Assembly: GCF_030813715.1 (NCBI RefSeq)
Contig: NZ_JAUSUZ010000001.1
Coordinates: forward strand, 3,906,001-3,970,000
DNA: 64,000 bases
Direction: 5' to 3'
DNA from: Catenuloplanes indicus
GTDB taxonomy: Bacteria > Actinomycetota > Actinomycetes > Mycobacteriales > Micromonosporaceae
Under the pieces are notes generated by a model. The model searched no databases, was not told the origin of the DNA, and saw nothing but the letters and a program-made list of their open reading frames with translations. Positions within the stretch are counted from its first letter, which is position 1. Each line of letters opens with the position of its first letter. Shown here piece after piece: positions 16,930 through 25,351 of the stretch. A program made the position numbers and the translations under genes.

Positions 16930-17379
16930 ATGCTGTTCACCGTCGTCATCGAAGGCCGCCTCACCTCCACCCCCGAAACCGGCACCACCAGCGCAGGCCG
17001 CGACTTCACCCAGTTCACCCTCATCCACCGCGACCGCTACCGCGACCACACCGGCCGCTGGGTCGACGCGAAGGCGATGTTCTTCGACGTCCTCTGCTGG
17101 GGCGAACTCGCCACCCGCGTGCGCAACCTCTCCCGCGGCGACCTCGTCATCGTCGAGGCCGGCCAGCTCATGCCGTACCTCAACGACTCCGACCTGCCCA
17201 CCCTCAAACTCGGCGCCCGCAACGTGTCCGTCTCCATGCGGTTCACCGACGCGCACGCCGGCCCGCCGGTCCGGCAGCGCCACGGTGACGTCGTCACCAC
17301 CCCGGACGGCGAGCAGTACGCCGCCGACGTCTACCCCGACATCGCCACCGACCGCGAACTCGTCCACCACGCACGCTGA
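16930..17379 (+). CDS. ssb: Single-stranded DNA-binding protein (second copy)
   Basis: ATG 16930 is chosen over an upstream in-frame ATG because GGAGA precedes it (149 aa). The OB-fold pattern is clear: VVIEGRLTSTPETGTTSAGR, DVLCWGELATRVRNLSRGD, then ARNVSVSMRF. The C-terminus is not the usual SSB interaction tip. The two ssb genes share layout but differ in sequence, so they are old duplicates that may have divided roles, for instance in donor and recipient. Confidence 0.83.
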   Translation: MLFTVVIEGRLTSTPETGTTSAGRDFTQFTLIHRDRYRDHTGRWVDAKAMFFDVLCWGELATRVRNLSRGDLVIVEAGQLMPYLNDSDLPTLKLGARNVSVSMRFTDAHAGPPVRQRHGDVVTTPDGEQYAADVYPDIATDRELVHHAR

Positions 17380-17464
17380 CACCCCGCTCCAGGACCGGGT
17401 TCGTGCGCCTCGCACGGGCCGGTCCGGGAGCCGCCCGACCGCACGCCGCCCAGGAGATTCCGCG

Positions 17465-17737
17465 ATGCACCGTCACGCCCCGGTCTCGATCGTCGTTCCG
17501 CGCATGATCGCCGACGACCTGCTCTACGCCCTCAGTTTTACCGTCGACGCCTACGACCACGACGCCGCCCGGTGCCGCTGCCCCGACAGCACTCCGGCCA
17601 GCCCGTGCCCGGACCACCAGCACGACCAAGCCCGCGCCGACCTGCTGCGCCTCGCCCGCTCCTACGTCGCCGCCGCCCTCGACGCCGGCGACACCCTCAC
17701 CGGCTGCCGCACCAGCAGTAGCTTCGCCGCGAGCTGA
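17465..17737 (+). CDS. Small unknown protein with cysteine cluster (90 aa)
   Basis: CAGGAGA precedes ATG 17465. The protein reads VVPRMIADDLLYALSFTVDA, then CRCPDSTPASPCPDHQ, a CxC...C...H cluster that could bind metal, then a helix LLRLARSYVAAALDAG. Unknown family, but a common layout of plasmid small genes. It lies 86 nt after ssb and 5 nt before the next gene. Confidence 0.6.
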   Translation: MHRHAPVSIVVPRMIADDLLYALSFTVDAYDHDAARCRCPDSTPASPCPDHQHDQARADLLRLARSYVAAALDAGDTLTGCRTSSSFAAS

Positions 17738-17742
17738 CGCCG

Positions 17743-17979
17743 ATGGATACGCTCCCCACCGAGGTGCAGCCCAGACCTATCCGCTTCCGCGACGAGCCCG
17801 CGATGCACCACGGCGGCGCCTACGTCGCACCCGGGCGCCGCGCCACCGCCGGCGCATGGCTCTACCCGTGCCCGGAGCAGTGCCGCGACGACGGCCCGCT
17901 CGGCATCTGGATCGGCCCGGCCGACGAGCCTGGACGCCAGGTGCTGATCTGCCCGTCGTGCGGGCTCGACTGCACCTGA
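17743..17979 (+). CDS. Small zinc-ribbon-like protein (78 aa)
   Basis: It starts 5 nt after the previous stop. Cysteine pairs CPEQC (about 43-47) and CPSCGLDC (near the end) suggest a zinc ribbon. No other domain is present. Probably co-transcribed with the ssb genes. Function unknown. Confidence 0.55.
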   Translation: MDTLPTEVQPRPIRFRDEPAMHHGGAYVAPGRRATAGAWLYPCPEQCRDDGPLGIWIGPADEPGRQVLICPSCGLDCT

Positions 17980-18036
17980 GCCTGATCGGAGGCAGCCACG
18001 GCCGGCGAGGCCGTGGCCGCCTCCGTCACGTGCCGG

Positions 18037-18387
18037 TTACGCGGCGCCGGTTGTCGCGCGGTCGATCAGCGCGCGCAGCTCATTGAGCTTCGGGTCGAGG
18101 TGGGACGGGTCGGCCTCGTTGATCGTGCGCAGCAGCGCCGGCCAGGTGAGGATGTTCTCGTCGCGGCGGGTACGCCACCCGGACGGGCCGGGGTTCTCCG
18201 CCTGGCTGTTGCCCGAGCGGACCACGATGGACATGTCGTCGCCGCCCATGTTCCGGAGCTCGATCTGGCTCCCGAGGCCGGGGATCCGCTCCACCGTCGT
18301 CGCGCCCTCGCGGTGGACGGAGAGCCGGACGTCCCCGGCGAGGTGGCGCGGGCTGAGGGGCTGCTGATCGGACACGAGAAACTCCAT
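18037..18387 (-). CDS. Unknown 116-residue protein
   Basis: Minus-strand gene starting MEFLVSDQQPLSPRHLAGDV. The N-terminal half is beta-rich (VRLSVHREGATTVERI), followed by an Asp/Asn-rich turn and a C-terminal helix (LNELRALIDRATTG). No motif is recognised. It is separate from the convergent small plus-strand gene at 17979. Confidence 0.62.
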   Translation of the reverse strand: MEFLVSDQQPLSPRHLAGDVRLSVHREGATTVERIPGLGSQIELRNMGGDDMSIVVRSGNSQAENPGPSGWRTRRDENILTWPALLRTINEADPSHLDPKLNELRALIDRATTGAA

Positions 18388-18504
18388 TCGGTACGAGACC
18401 GAACCCCCGGTCGGGGGCTCAACCTTGCTACCGATTGGCCAGGCTTCGTATTCGCCCGCGTGCTCGAACGGGTGACGGCTCTACAGCCGGTCCGGAGCAC
18501 GGTC

Positions 18505-19518
18505 CTATTTTACCGCGGAGGCGACGGTCAGCGTGCCGGCGGTGGTGTCGATCGTCGCGGGCGGGCCGAGGGGGATCGTCGGCGGGTGGAAGCCGTGCCC
18601 GGCCGGGATGCCGCCGAGGACGGGCACGTCGAGCCGGGTGAGCCGGTCGCGGAGGATGTCGGTGATGTGCCAGCCGCCCTGGGTCGGGTCGTCGGCGATG
18701 TCCTCGAAGCCGAGGAACTGGCCGAGGACCACCCCGTGCAGGCCGTCGAGCTGGCCGGAGCCCATCATCTGGGTCAGGGCCCGGTCGACCTCGCCCAGGC
18801 CGGTGCCTTTCTGGTGTTCCAGGAACAGGATCGCCCCGGCCAGGCTCGGCAGTCCGGCGCCGACGGTGGTGCGGATCGCGTCGAGGTTCCCGCCGACCAG
18901 CGGCCCCTCCGCGACCCCGTCCACCTGCACGGCCGCGGTCGCCTCGTGTGGATCGCGGTGCAGCACGACCGGGTCGGTCGTCATCAGCGCCCGGCGGAGT
19001 GCCTCGGCGCTGTCGGGCCCGGACCAGTCGTCGCTCCAGTTCGCGAACGGCCCGTGCACTCCGGTGACCCGGCACCGCGCCCACAGGGCGAGGTGCAGGT
19101 GGGTGACGTCGCTGAACCCGACGACCGGCTTCGGATCGGCCGCGATCGCGTCGAAGTCCAGCCCGCCGATGATCCGATAGGTGCCCTTCCCGCCGCGGCT
19201 GGTCACGATCGCCCTCACCTGCGGGTCGCGGAACGCCTCGTTGAGGTCGGCCAGCCGGTCGGCGTCCGTGCCGGCCATGTACCCCCAGGAGTCGAACACG
19301 TGCACGCCGACCTCGACCCGAAGCCCCCACGAACGCATCACCTCCACACCACGGTCGATGCCGTCACGGCTCGGCGGGCAGGCCGGGCTGACGATCTTCA
19401 CCAGATCCCCCGGCCGTAGGCGGGGCGGGTACACCGTCTGCGCGCCGGAGGTCTCCACGCAGCGGATTGTTCCACCGCCGTCGCGCCCGTACTGACCCCG
19501 CGACCGCGCCTGCGCCAC
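18505..19518 (-). CDS. S66 family LD-carboxypeptidase / MccF-like peptidase
   Basis: The 337-residue protein has PPRLRPGDLVKIVSPACPPS at its start, the nucleophile elbow VGFSDVTHLHLALW (Ser near 137), GPLVGGNLDAI, FLEHQKG (acid) and IPAGHGFHPPTIPLG (His). This matches the LdcA/MccF S66 family, whose members trim the terminal D-residue of murein tetrapeptides or destroy microcin C-type acyl-sulfamoyl adenylates. No signal peptide is seen, so it acts in the cytoplasm. GTG 19518 has GGAG six bases upstream; the conserved domain starts about 30 residues later, so GTG 19458 is an alternative. On a conjugative element an antibiotic-immunity role is plausible but unproven. Confidence 0.85.
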   Translation of the reverse strand: MAQARSRGQYGRDGGGTIRCVETSGAQTVYPPRLRPGDLVKIVSPACPPSRDGIDRGVEVMRSWGLRVEVGVHVFDSWGYMAGTDADRLADLNEAFRDPQVRAIVTSRGGKGTYRIIGGLDFDAIAADPKPVVGFSDVTHLHLALWARCRVTGVHGPFANWSDDWSGPDSAEALRRALMTTDPVVLHRDPHEATAAVQVDGVAEGPLVGGNLDAIRTTVGAGLPSLAGAILFLEHQKGTGLGEVDRALTQMMGSGQLDGLHGVVLGQFLGFEDIADDPTQGGWHITDILRDRLTRLDVPVLGGIPAGHGFHPPTIPLGPPATIDTTAGTLTVASAVK

Positions 19519-19805
19519 CGTGTGCTCCAGAGGCTGAGGTCAGCAGGTCTCTCTTCGCGGTGTCGCCCCGGCGATTCACTCTTCGGGTGGAACGGCGACG
19601 AGTCGTTCCCGATACGCACGCATCGTCCGGGCGTCGTGTGTCATCGTGTGCGTGGCGCAGCGGGCGCCACGTTGGAGCTGCATCACCCGGTATGCGGTAC
19701 GTCCGGCCGAAGGCATAGCCACCGACGCGTTCCACCGCACGACACCCAGACACTCGACGTCGTCTTCTGTATTTCGCTGACCGGGAGCGAGACCAGGAGA
19801 TCGTC

Positions 19806-20801
19806 ATGTCGAAGACTCTCAGTCCGACCGTCCTCGCCCGCCGGTGCCGTCGGCTGACCGGCGAGTCCCACGAGCGGATCATGCGCCGCCTCACCGACGG
19901 GTCGCGTCCGGTGATTCCGCACGGGTCCCCGGCGCAGGCCAACCTGGAGCACGAGGTGCTGATGCTCCTCGGGCACCGCGGGGAGACCACGGCACACGGC
20001 TGGAAACCCGGCGACGACCCGTTCGGCATCTCCTGGCTCACGCCGTACCTGGACGCCCTGGACATCGGCGTGAAGCAGACCGCGCTGCCCGACGTCCTCG
20101 GTGCGCTGATGCCGACCTACCGGCCCGGTGGCGAGCCGCACGGACTCTGGGGGCTGCGGGCCGAGGTATCCGCCGACGGAGTCCAGCTACGGCGGCTCGG
20201 GCTGCCCGGCGTCGTCCGCATCCCGGGGATCCGTCGCGCGCAATGGTGGCGCGCCGCAGCCGCCTACCTGGAAACCCGGTGCGACAGCCACGAAATGCAA
20301 CTGCTCTGGCGCACCCATCCGCACCGGATGCATCCGGAGGAAGAGTCCTTCGCGCACAAGTACGGGGCCGGCTACACCACCGACGCCCGATTCCGGGAAG
20401 TCCCACCACTGACATCGGCGCTGCTACGCCGGCACATGATCTTCCGCCACCCCTCGATCGCCGCGGTCGACCTGTGGCGGAACTGGGAACGCATCGAGCT
20501 CGAATGGGCTGACGGCCCCGACCACACCACCGTCATCGAGGCCCTTCTCGACGCGGAACTCGGCGCCTCCGGGGCAGTCAGTGCTCGCTGCCGTTGCGCA
20601 TCCGGTGACGACTGCTTCGCGATCGAGTTGACCATGCAGGCCGCGCCGAACGCGGTACTGCGTCTTCGGCGATGCCGCTACGGCTGGGCCGAAGTCCGTG
20701 AGCAGTTCAGCGACGAGGCCCGCGCCAAGCGCTACGCCGCCTTACGCCGCTACACCGGCTGCGGACCCGAGTTCCTGGTCACCGCAACTGCGCCGCGCTG
20801 A
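19806..20801 (+). CDS. Unknown 331-residue protein
   Basis: AGGAGA stands 6 nt before ATG 19806. The protein begins MSKTLSPTVLARRCRRLTGE and has a cysteine pair SARCRCASGDDCFAIEL (about 258-274) near the C-terminus. The middle part has many aromatic and arginine residues (GIRRAQWWRAAAAYLETRC). There is no membrane segment or known motif. The 287-bp gap upstream, shared with the divergent S66 peptidase gene, should hold both promoters. Confidence 0.68.
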   Translation: MSKTLSPTVLARRCRRLTGESHERIMRRLTDGSRPVIPHGSPAQANLEHEVLMLLGHRGETTAHGWKPGDDPFGISWLTPYLDALDIGVKQTALPDVLGALMPTYRPGGEPHGLWGLRAEVSADGVQLRRLGLPGVVRIPGIRRAQWWRAAAAYLETRCDSHEMQLLWRTHPHRMHPEEESFAHKYGAGYTTDARFREVPPLTSALLRRHMIFRHPSIAAVDLWRNWERIELEWADGPDHTTVIEALLDAELGASGAVSARCRCASGDDCFAIELTMQAAPNAVLRLRRCRYGWAEVREQFSDEARAKRYAALRRYTGCGPEFLVTATAPR

Positions 20802-21114
20802 AAGAGCGCCCGCCGCGTTCTCGCGGCGGCAGACTGCCCGCCGCGCCCCGTGGTGACCGGGATGGCCGGCTGCCGGGCTTCAGTGGAGACCGGCCGCCCG
20901 GTGGCCGGCAAGCACCGCCCGGAACCTGCCGTGTCCCGGCTCGCTTCGCGTCGCCGTCGCTGCGCTGACCCGGCAGCTCCCGGGTCTGGCCTACGGCCTG
21001 CTTGACCTGCCCCTGGCGACGGGCCGGTCTCTCACCGCCCCGTCAGCACGGCACCCGGCCCCCGTCCGGGGAGCCACCGGGTCGCCGTGCCCGCCACCCG
21101 GGAGGGCTTCCGTC
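20802..21114. other. Gene-free stretch with hairpin and shared upstream element
   Basis: CGCCGCG-TTCT-CGCGGCG just after 20,805 forms a hairpin that may end the 19806 transcript. The segment 21037-21059 (GCCCCGTCAGCACGGCAC...) repeats the one upstream of the first ssb gene. No coding frame is credible. Confidence 0.45.
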
Positions 21115-21276
21115 ATGTTCCACGCGCTCGAGATCGCTGAGGACCACCGCGACCGTAATCGCCGCGGCCGACCCGGCACCCCCGTCACTGTCGGAGAAAG
21201 GGACGTCTACGACATCACCAACCCGCACGACCTCGCCGAGTACCACCTCGTCCTGTCCTACACCCGCACCGCATAA
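21115..21276 (+). CDS. Small unknown protein (53 aa)
   Basis: GGGAGGG stands 8 nt before ATG 21115. The product starts MFHALEIAEDHRDRNRRGRP and ends LVLSYTRTA. Codon bias fits a real gene, and it is closed by a bidirectional terminator. No homologue recognised. Confidence 0.55.
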   Translation: MFHALEIAEDHRDRNRRGRPGTPVTVGERDVYDITNPHDLAEYHLVLSYTRTA

Positions 21277-21293
21277 CCCCCGCCCACCACCGC

Positions 21294-21327
21294 AAGGGCC
21301 AGCCCACACCTTCGCGGGCTGGCCCTT
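21294..21327. terminator. Bidirectional terminator between convergent genes
   Basis: AAGGGCCAGCCC pairs perfectly with GGGCTGGCCCTT (12 bp, 10-nt loop). It lies between the plus-strand gene ending at 21276 and the minus-strand gene ending at 21337 and can serve both. Confidence 0.8.
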
Positions 21328-21336
21328 CACCATGAT

Positions 21337-21825
21337 TCATTCCCCGGCCAGCGCGCCGTCCGGCTCCCAATCGCGCAGCTCACCCACATCGGCAGGCCCG
21401 GCGCCGAGCCCGGCCACCGGTTCCTGCTCCTCCACGACCTCCACATCCGGTCTCTCGCCTCCCGGCGCCGCCGGCGTGGTCTTCGCGCGGGCGATCGCGG
21501 CCTTCACCTCGCTCACCGGAATGTCGACCATCCCGGCTATCTCCACCACCAGCTCCCCGAGCGCGCGCAACTCACGCAGCGCCCCGTCCGCCTCCCCGGC
21601 CAACTTCGCCGCGACCGCCTGCGCGTCGTGCACGATCCGCAGCGCCCGCTCGCCAGCGTCCTGCATCACCTGCGACGCCTTCCCGGACCGGTCGAAGTAG
21701 ATACCGACCTGCGCGGTCACCGCCGCCTCATGCGCCGCCCGACGCGCCTGCCGCAACGCCGCGACCTCCGACGCCCGACGCGCCGCCGAACGATTAACAC
21801 CAGCACCACTCACACGCTTCGCCAT
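21337..21825 (-). CDS. Helical protein divergent to relaxase, possible mobilisation accessory
   Basis: The 162-residue protein begins MAKRVSGAGVNRSAARRASE, is basic at the N-terminus and then mostly one long helix (GERALRIVHDAQAVAAKLAG), ending in an acidic/proline tail. Size, charge pattern and position, divergent from the relaxase across an AT-rich gap, resemble MobC-type oriT-binding accessory proteins, but I see no diagnostic motif. Start ATG 21825 is chosen by composition; a ribosome-binding site is not evident. Confidence 0.55.
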   Translation of the reverse strand: MAKRVSGAGVNRSAARRASEVAALRQARRAAHEAAVTAQVGIYFDRSGKASQVMQDAGERALRIVHDAQAVAAKLAGEADGALRELRALGELVVEIAGMVDIPVSEVKAAIARAKTTPAAPGGERPDVEVVEEQEPVAGLGAGPADVGELRDWEPDGALAGE

Positions 21826-22138
21826 AGCCACAAAAACTAGCCACCAATACGCCTTTCTCTCAAGGTCATGCCGCAAATTCAAGCCACATCAAGCCAACCC
21901 CAAACAACCGAATACAACCACAAGTCAAATCATCATAGGAACACCATCTAGCTGCACAAACACCAGACCCAGAGGCCAGCAAGAATTAGCCGACACACCT
22001 CTTGCAGATGCTCTTGTCATGGATAAAACCCGGCCGGTAAGCTGGTCCCAAAGATGACACGAATAGCCGACTAACAGGGCCCGCGAATGCACGTCATTCG
22101 CGGGCATTGTCGTGCGCGGGGTGAGGGGGTGAGCCGGG
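21826..22138. other. oriT: Candidate origin of transfer (oriT)
   Basis: This 313-bp gap is the most AT-rich in the backbone and lies between the accessory-like gene and the MobF relaxase, the usual place for oriT. It has short direct repeats (TCAAGCC at about 21,889 and 21,896) and a perfect inverted repeat, GCCCGCGAATG at 22079-22089 with CATTCGCGGGC at 22095-22105, five bases apart. The nick site cannot be read from sequence alone. The hairpin could instead be a regulator of relaxase mRNA. Confidence 0.5.
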
Positions 22139-25100
22139 ATGATGACGTTGCACAAGCTGTCCGTCGGGGACGGCTACACCTACCTGACCCGTCACGTCGC
22201 CGGCGGCGACACCACCCGCACCGCCGAGCAGACCGCGGCCGACTACTACACCGCGCGCGGGAACCCGCCCGGCCGATGGGGCGGCCGCGGTCTGGACGCG
22301 CTGGGTCTGTCCGGGGCGGTGACCGAGACACAGATGAAGCATCTGTTCGGGCAGGGGATGCACCCGGACGCCGACCGGATCATCGCCGACCACCTGCGCG
22401 AGCACGTCCGCGACGGGATGGACGACGACGCGCTGGCGAAGCTGTCGGAGGACGCGATCCGGGCGGCGACGCTCGGGCGTCGCTTCCCGGTCTACACCAC
22501 CCTCGAACACTTCGACCTCCGCGTGGCGGCGCGGCTGGGTGTGATCCGGGACGAGACCGGGCGGGAGCCGACGCAGGCGGAGATCGGCACGATCCGGGCT
22601 GAGGAAGCGCGCCGGGCGCGCGGCGGAGTCGCCGGCTACGACCTGGTCTTCACCCCGGTCAAATCCCTGGTGCTGCTGTGGGCGCTCGATGATCGGGAGT
22701 GGGTCCGGGACGCGATCGTCGAGATCCACGCGCAGGCGCGGGACTCCGCGCTCGCCCTCCTCGAAGAGCACGCAGCGTTCACCCGCACCGGCGACGTCGG
22801 GCAGGCGCAGCTGGCCACGCGCGGGCTGATCTACGCGGTTTTCGACCACTTCGACTCCCGCGACGGGGATCCAAACCTGCACACGCACGTGCCGATCAGT
22901 AACAAGATCCAAGGCGCGGACGGCGTGTGGCGCAGCCTAGACGGGCGCGCGCTGCACCGGATCGCGGTCGCCGCGTCCGAGCACTACAACTCCCAGATCG
23001 AAACCCTCGCCACCGCCCGGCTCGGCCTGGAATTCACGGTCCGGCCGGACACCGCCCGGAAACGCCAGCCGGTCCGGGAGGTGGCCGGGGTGCCGGTGGA
23101 GTTCATCCCGACGTTCTCCAGCCGGCGCGGGCAGATCGAGGACCGGTACGAGCAGTTGGTCGTGGACTTCCGGCGTTTGCACGGCCGGGACCCGGACAAC
23201 CAGACCGCATTCCGGCTCGCCGAACGCGCGAACCTCGACACCCGGCGCGGCAAAACCCCGCCACGATCGCTGGCCGAGCAGCGCACGGAATGGCAGGAGC
23301 GTCTCGTCGCCGCGCACGGCCGCCCGGCGCTTCGACAGCTGGCCGGTGTGGTCGCTGTCAACAGCCGTGAGCAGCCCGTCACCGCCTCATCCACAGAGTT
23401 GTCCACAGCAGACATCGCCACGTTGGCGCAGTTGACCGTCGGCCGGGCGGAACAGTCCCGCTCCACCTGGACGGTCTGGAACCTGCGCGCCGAAGCCGAC
23501 CGGTTGCTGCGCGAACCACCCGAGTCACTGTTCCCGGACGGGCTGCGTTTCGTCGGCGTGGACGAGCGGACGCGGGTGCTGGAAGCGGTCGTCGCCCGGG
23601 CGATCTCCGACGAGTGCGTACCGGTGACCGTCCCGCCGCTGCTGGACGAGCCGGACGCGCTGCGGCGCCCGGACGGGACGTCGGTGTTCGTCGAGCACGG
23701 CGCCGCGCGGCACACCAGCCGCACGATCCTCGACGCCGAACAACGCCTCCTCAACGCGGCCCGGACCATCACCGGCCCACCCGGAACGGTCGCCCAGGTG
23801 CAGGCGATTCTCGACGGATACGAGGCCGCCGAGGGCAAGACATTGGACGCGGGTCAGCGGGCGATGGTGGCCGCGTTCGCCTGCGACCCACGCCAGATCG
23901 TCGTCGGCCTCGGCCCAGCCGGGGCCGGGAAGACGACCACGATGCACGCCTACCAGCACGTCCTCGCCGCCCAACACCGCCGGCTGATACCCCTCGCCAC
24001 GTCCGCGGCAGCCGCCGCCGTCCTCGGCGAGGACCTCGGTGTCCCGGCCGAGAACGTGCACAAGTTCGTCCTGCACCACCTCGTCCACGGCCAGCCGCAG
24101 CCCCGCCGGGACGGCACGCTCTCACCGAAAACCGCGTTCTTCCACGTCCGGGCCGGGGACGTGATCCTGGTCGACGAGGCAGGGCTGGCCGGCACCCGCA
24201 ACCTCGACACCCTCCGCCAGATCGCCGAACGGCACGGGGCGACGATCCGGCTGCTCGGCGACTACCGGCAACTGTCCGCCGTCGAGTCCGGCGGCGCACT
24301 CCGGCTCCTCGCCACCGAGGCCGGCGCCGTCGAACTGAACACCCTGCACCGCTTCACCCACCCGGCCGAGGCCGACACCACCCGCCGGCTGCGCGACGGC
24401 GACACGACCGCCCTGGACTACTACCAGCAGCACGATCGGATCCGGGCCGGGTCCGCGGAGGCGATGATCGAACAGGCCTACACCGCCTGGCACACCGACA
24501 TGACCGCCGGGCTGCACACCCTGATGACCGCCTCCACCACCACCGGCGTCACCGCCCTGTCCGCCCGCGCCCGCGCCGACCGAATCGCCGAAGGACAAGT
24601 CGAAACCGACGGCGTAACCCTCCATGACGGGAACCGGGCCGGGCGCGGGGACTGGATCGTCACCCGGGTCAACGACCGCACCATGACCTGCAACCGCGGC
24701 AAGGACTGGGTCCGTAACGGCGACGCCTGGACCGTCACCGACCGCCGCCCGGACGGGTCACTGAAGGTCCAGCACATGCGGCACGGCGGCACGATTACCC
24801 TGCCCGCAGGGTATGTGGCCGGGAACGTCGAGCTGCTCTACGCCACCACCGTCCACCGCGCCCAAGGCGCCACCGTCGACACCGCACACGCACTGGTCAG
24901 CGACGACATGACCCGCGAGACGCTCTACGTCGCCGCCACCCGCGCCCGGCAAAAGACCACCCTCTACGCCATCACCCACCACGTCCTCCCGGTCGATGAG
25001 GACGCGCGGCTCGACCGCACCGTGTACGACCGGCACGCCCGCGCCGGCCGGGAAATCCTCGAAACCGTCCTCGCCCGCGAAGGCGCCGAACCCTCCGCCA

Positions 25101-25351
25101 CCGAAGCCATCGCCCGCGCCCACGACGGCGCCCGCTCCCTGGCCACGCTCGCCCCCAGGCTGCGGTTCGCCGTCGAGAAGGCCGACGCGGACCGGCTGCA
25201 GACCCTGGTTACCGGGATGCTCGGCGACGACGCCACAGGGGTCACGAAGGATCCGGCGTGGCCGGCGGTCATGCGCGCCCTTCACCGGGCAGAGGCCGAC
25301 GGGGGGACCTTCCGCAGGTTCTCGCCGGAACCGCACGGCGCGGCCCGCTGA
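22139..25351 (+). CDS. MobF (TrwC/TraA-type) relaxase-helicase, N-terminal 1070 aa
   Basis: The start MMTLHKLSVGDGYTYL carries the TrwC-type catalytic tyrosines (13, 15). The metal-binding histidines are in GDPNLHTHVPISN (about 242-254). The RecD-like helicase follows with Walker A GPAGAGKTTT (about 591-600), Walker B VILVDEAGL (about 676) and the late motif TVHRAQGATVD. The protein nicks oriT, stays bound to the 5' end and unwinds the strand for transfer. The frame ends at TGA 25351, but family members continue for several hundred residues; the next frame carries exactly that continuation. A run of six Gs at about 25,302-25,307 is the point where the two frames join by a -1 shift. Confidence 0.88.
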   Translation: MMTLHKLSVGDGYTYLTRHVAGGDTTRTAEQTAADYYTARGNPPGRWGGRGLDALGLSGAVTETQMKHLFGQGMHPDADRIIADHLREHVRDGMDDDALAKLSEDAIRAATLGRRFPVYTTLEHFDLRVAARLGVIRDETGREPTQAEIGTIRAEEARRARGGVAGYDLVFTPVKSLVLLWALDDREWVRDAIVEIHAQARDSALALLEEHAAFTRTGDVGQAQLATRGLIYAVFDHFDSRDGDPNLHTHVPISNKIQGADGVWRSLDGRALHRIAVAASEHYNSQIETLATARLGLEFTVRPDTARKRQPVREVAGVPVEFIPTFSSRRGQIEDRYEQLVVDFRRLHGRDPDNQTAFRLAERANLDTRRGKTPPRSLAEQRTEWQERLVAAHGRPALRQLAGVVAVNSREQPVTASSTELSTADIATLAQLTVGRAEQSRSTWTVWNLRAEADRLLREPPESLFPDGLRFVGVDERTRVLEAVVARAISDECVPVTVPPLLDEPDALRRPDGTSVFVEHGAARHTSRTILDAEQRLLNAARTITGPPGTVAQVQAILDGYEAAEGKTLDAGQRAMVAAFACDPRQIVVGLGPAGAGKTTTMHAYQHVLAAQHRRLIPLATSAAAAAVLGEDLGVPAENVHKFVLHHLVHGQPQPRRDGTLSPKTAFFHVRAGDVILVDEAGLAGTRNLDTLRQIAERHGATIRLLGDYRQLSAVESGGALRLLATEAGAVELNTLHRFTHPAEADTTRRLRDGDTTALDYYQQHDRIRAGSAEAMIEQAYTAWHTDMTAGLHTLMTASTTTGVTALSARARADRIAEGQVETDGVTLHDGNRAGRGDWIVTRVNDRTMTCNRGKDWVRNGDAWTVTDRRPDGSLKVQHMRHGGTITLPAGYVAGNVELLYATTVHRAQGATVDTAHALVSDDMTRETLYVAATRARQKTTLYAITHHVLPVDEDARLDRTVYDRHARAGREILETVLAREGAEPSATEAIARAHDGARSLATLAPRLRFAVEKADADRLQTLVTGMLGDDATGVTKDPAWPAVMRALHRAEADGGTFRRFSPEPHGAAR

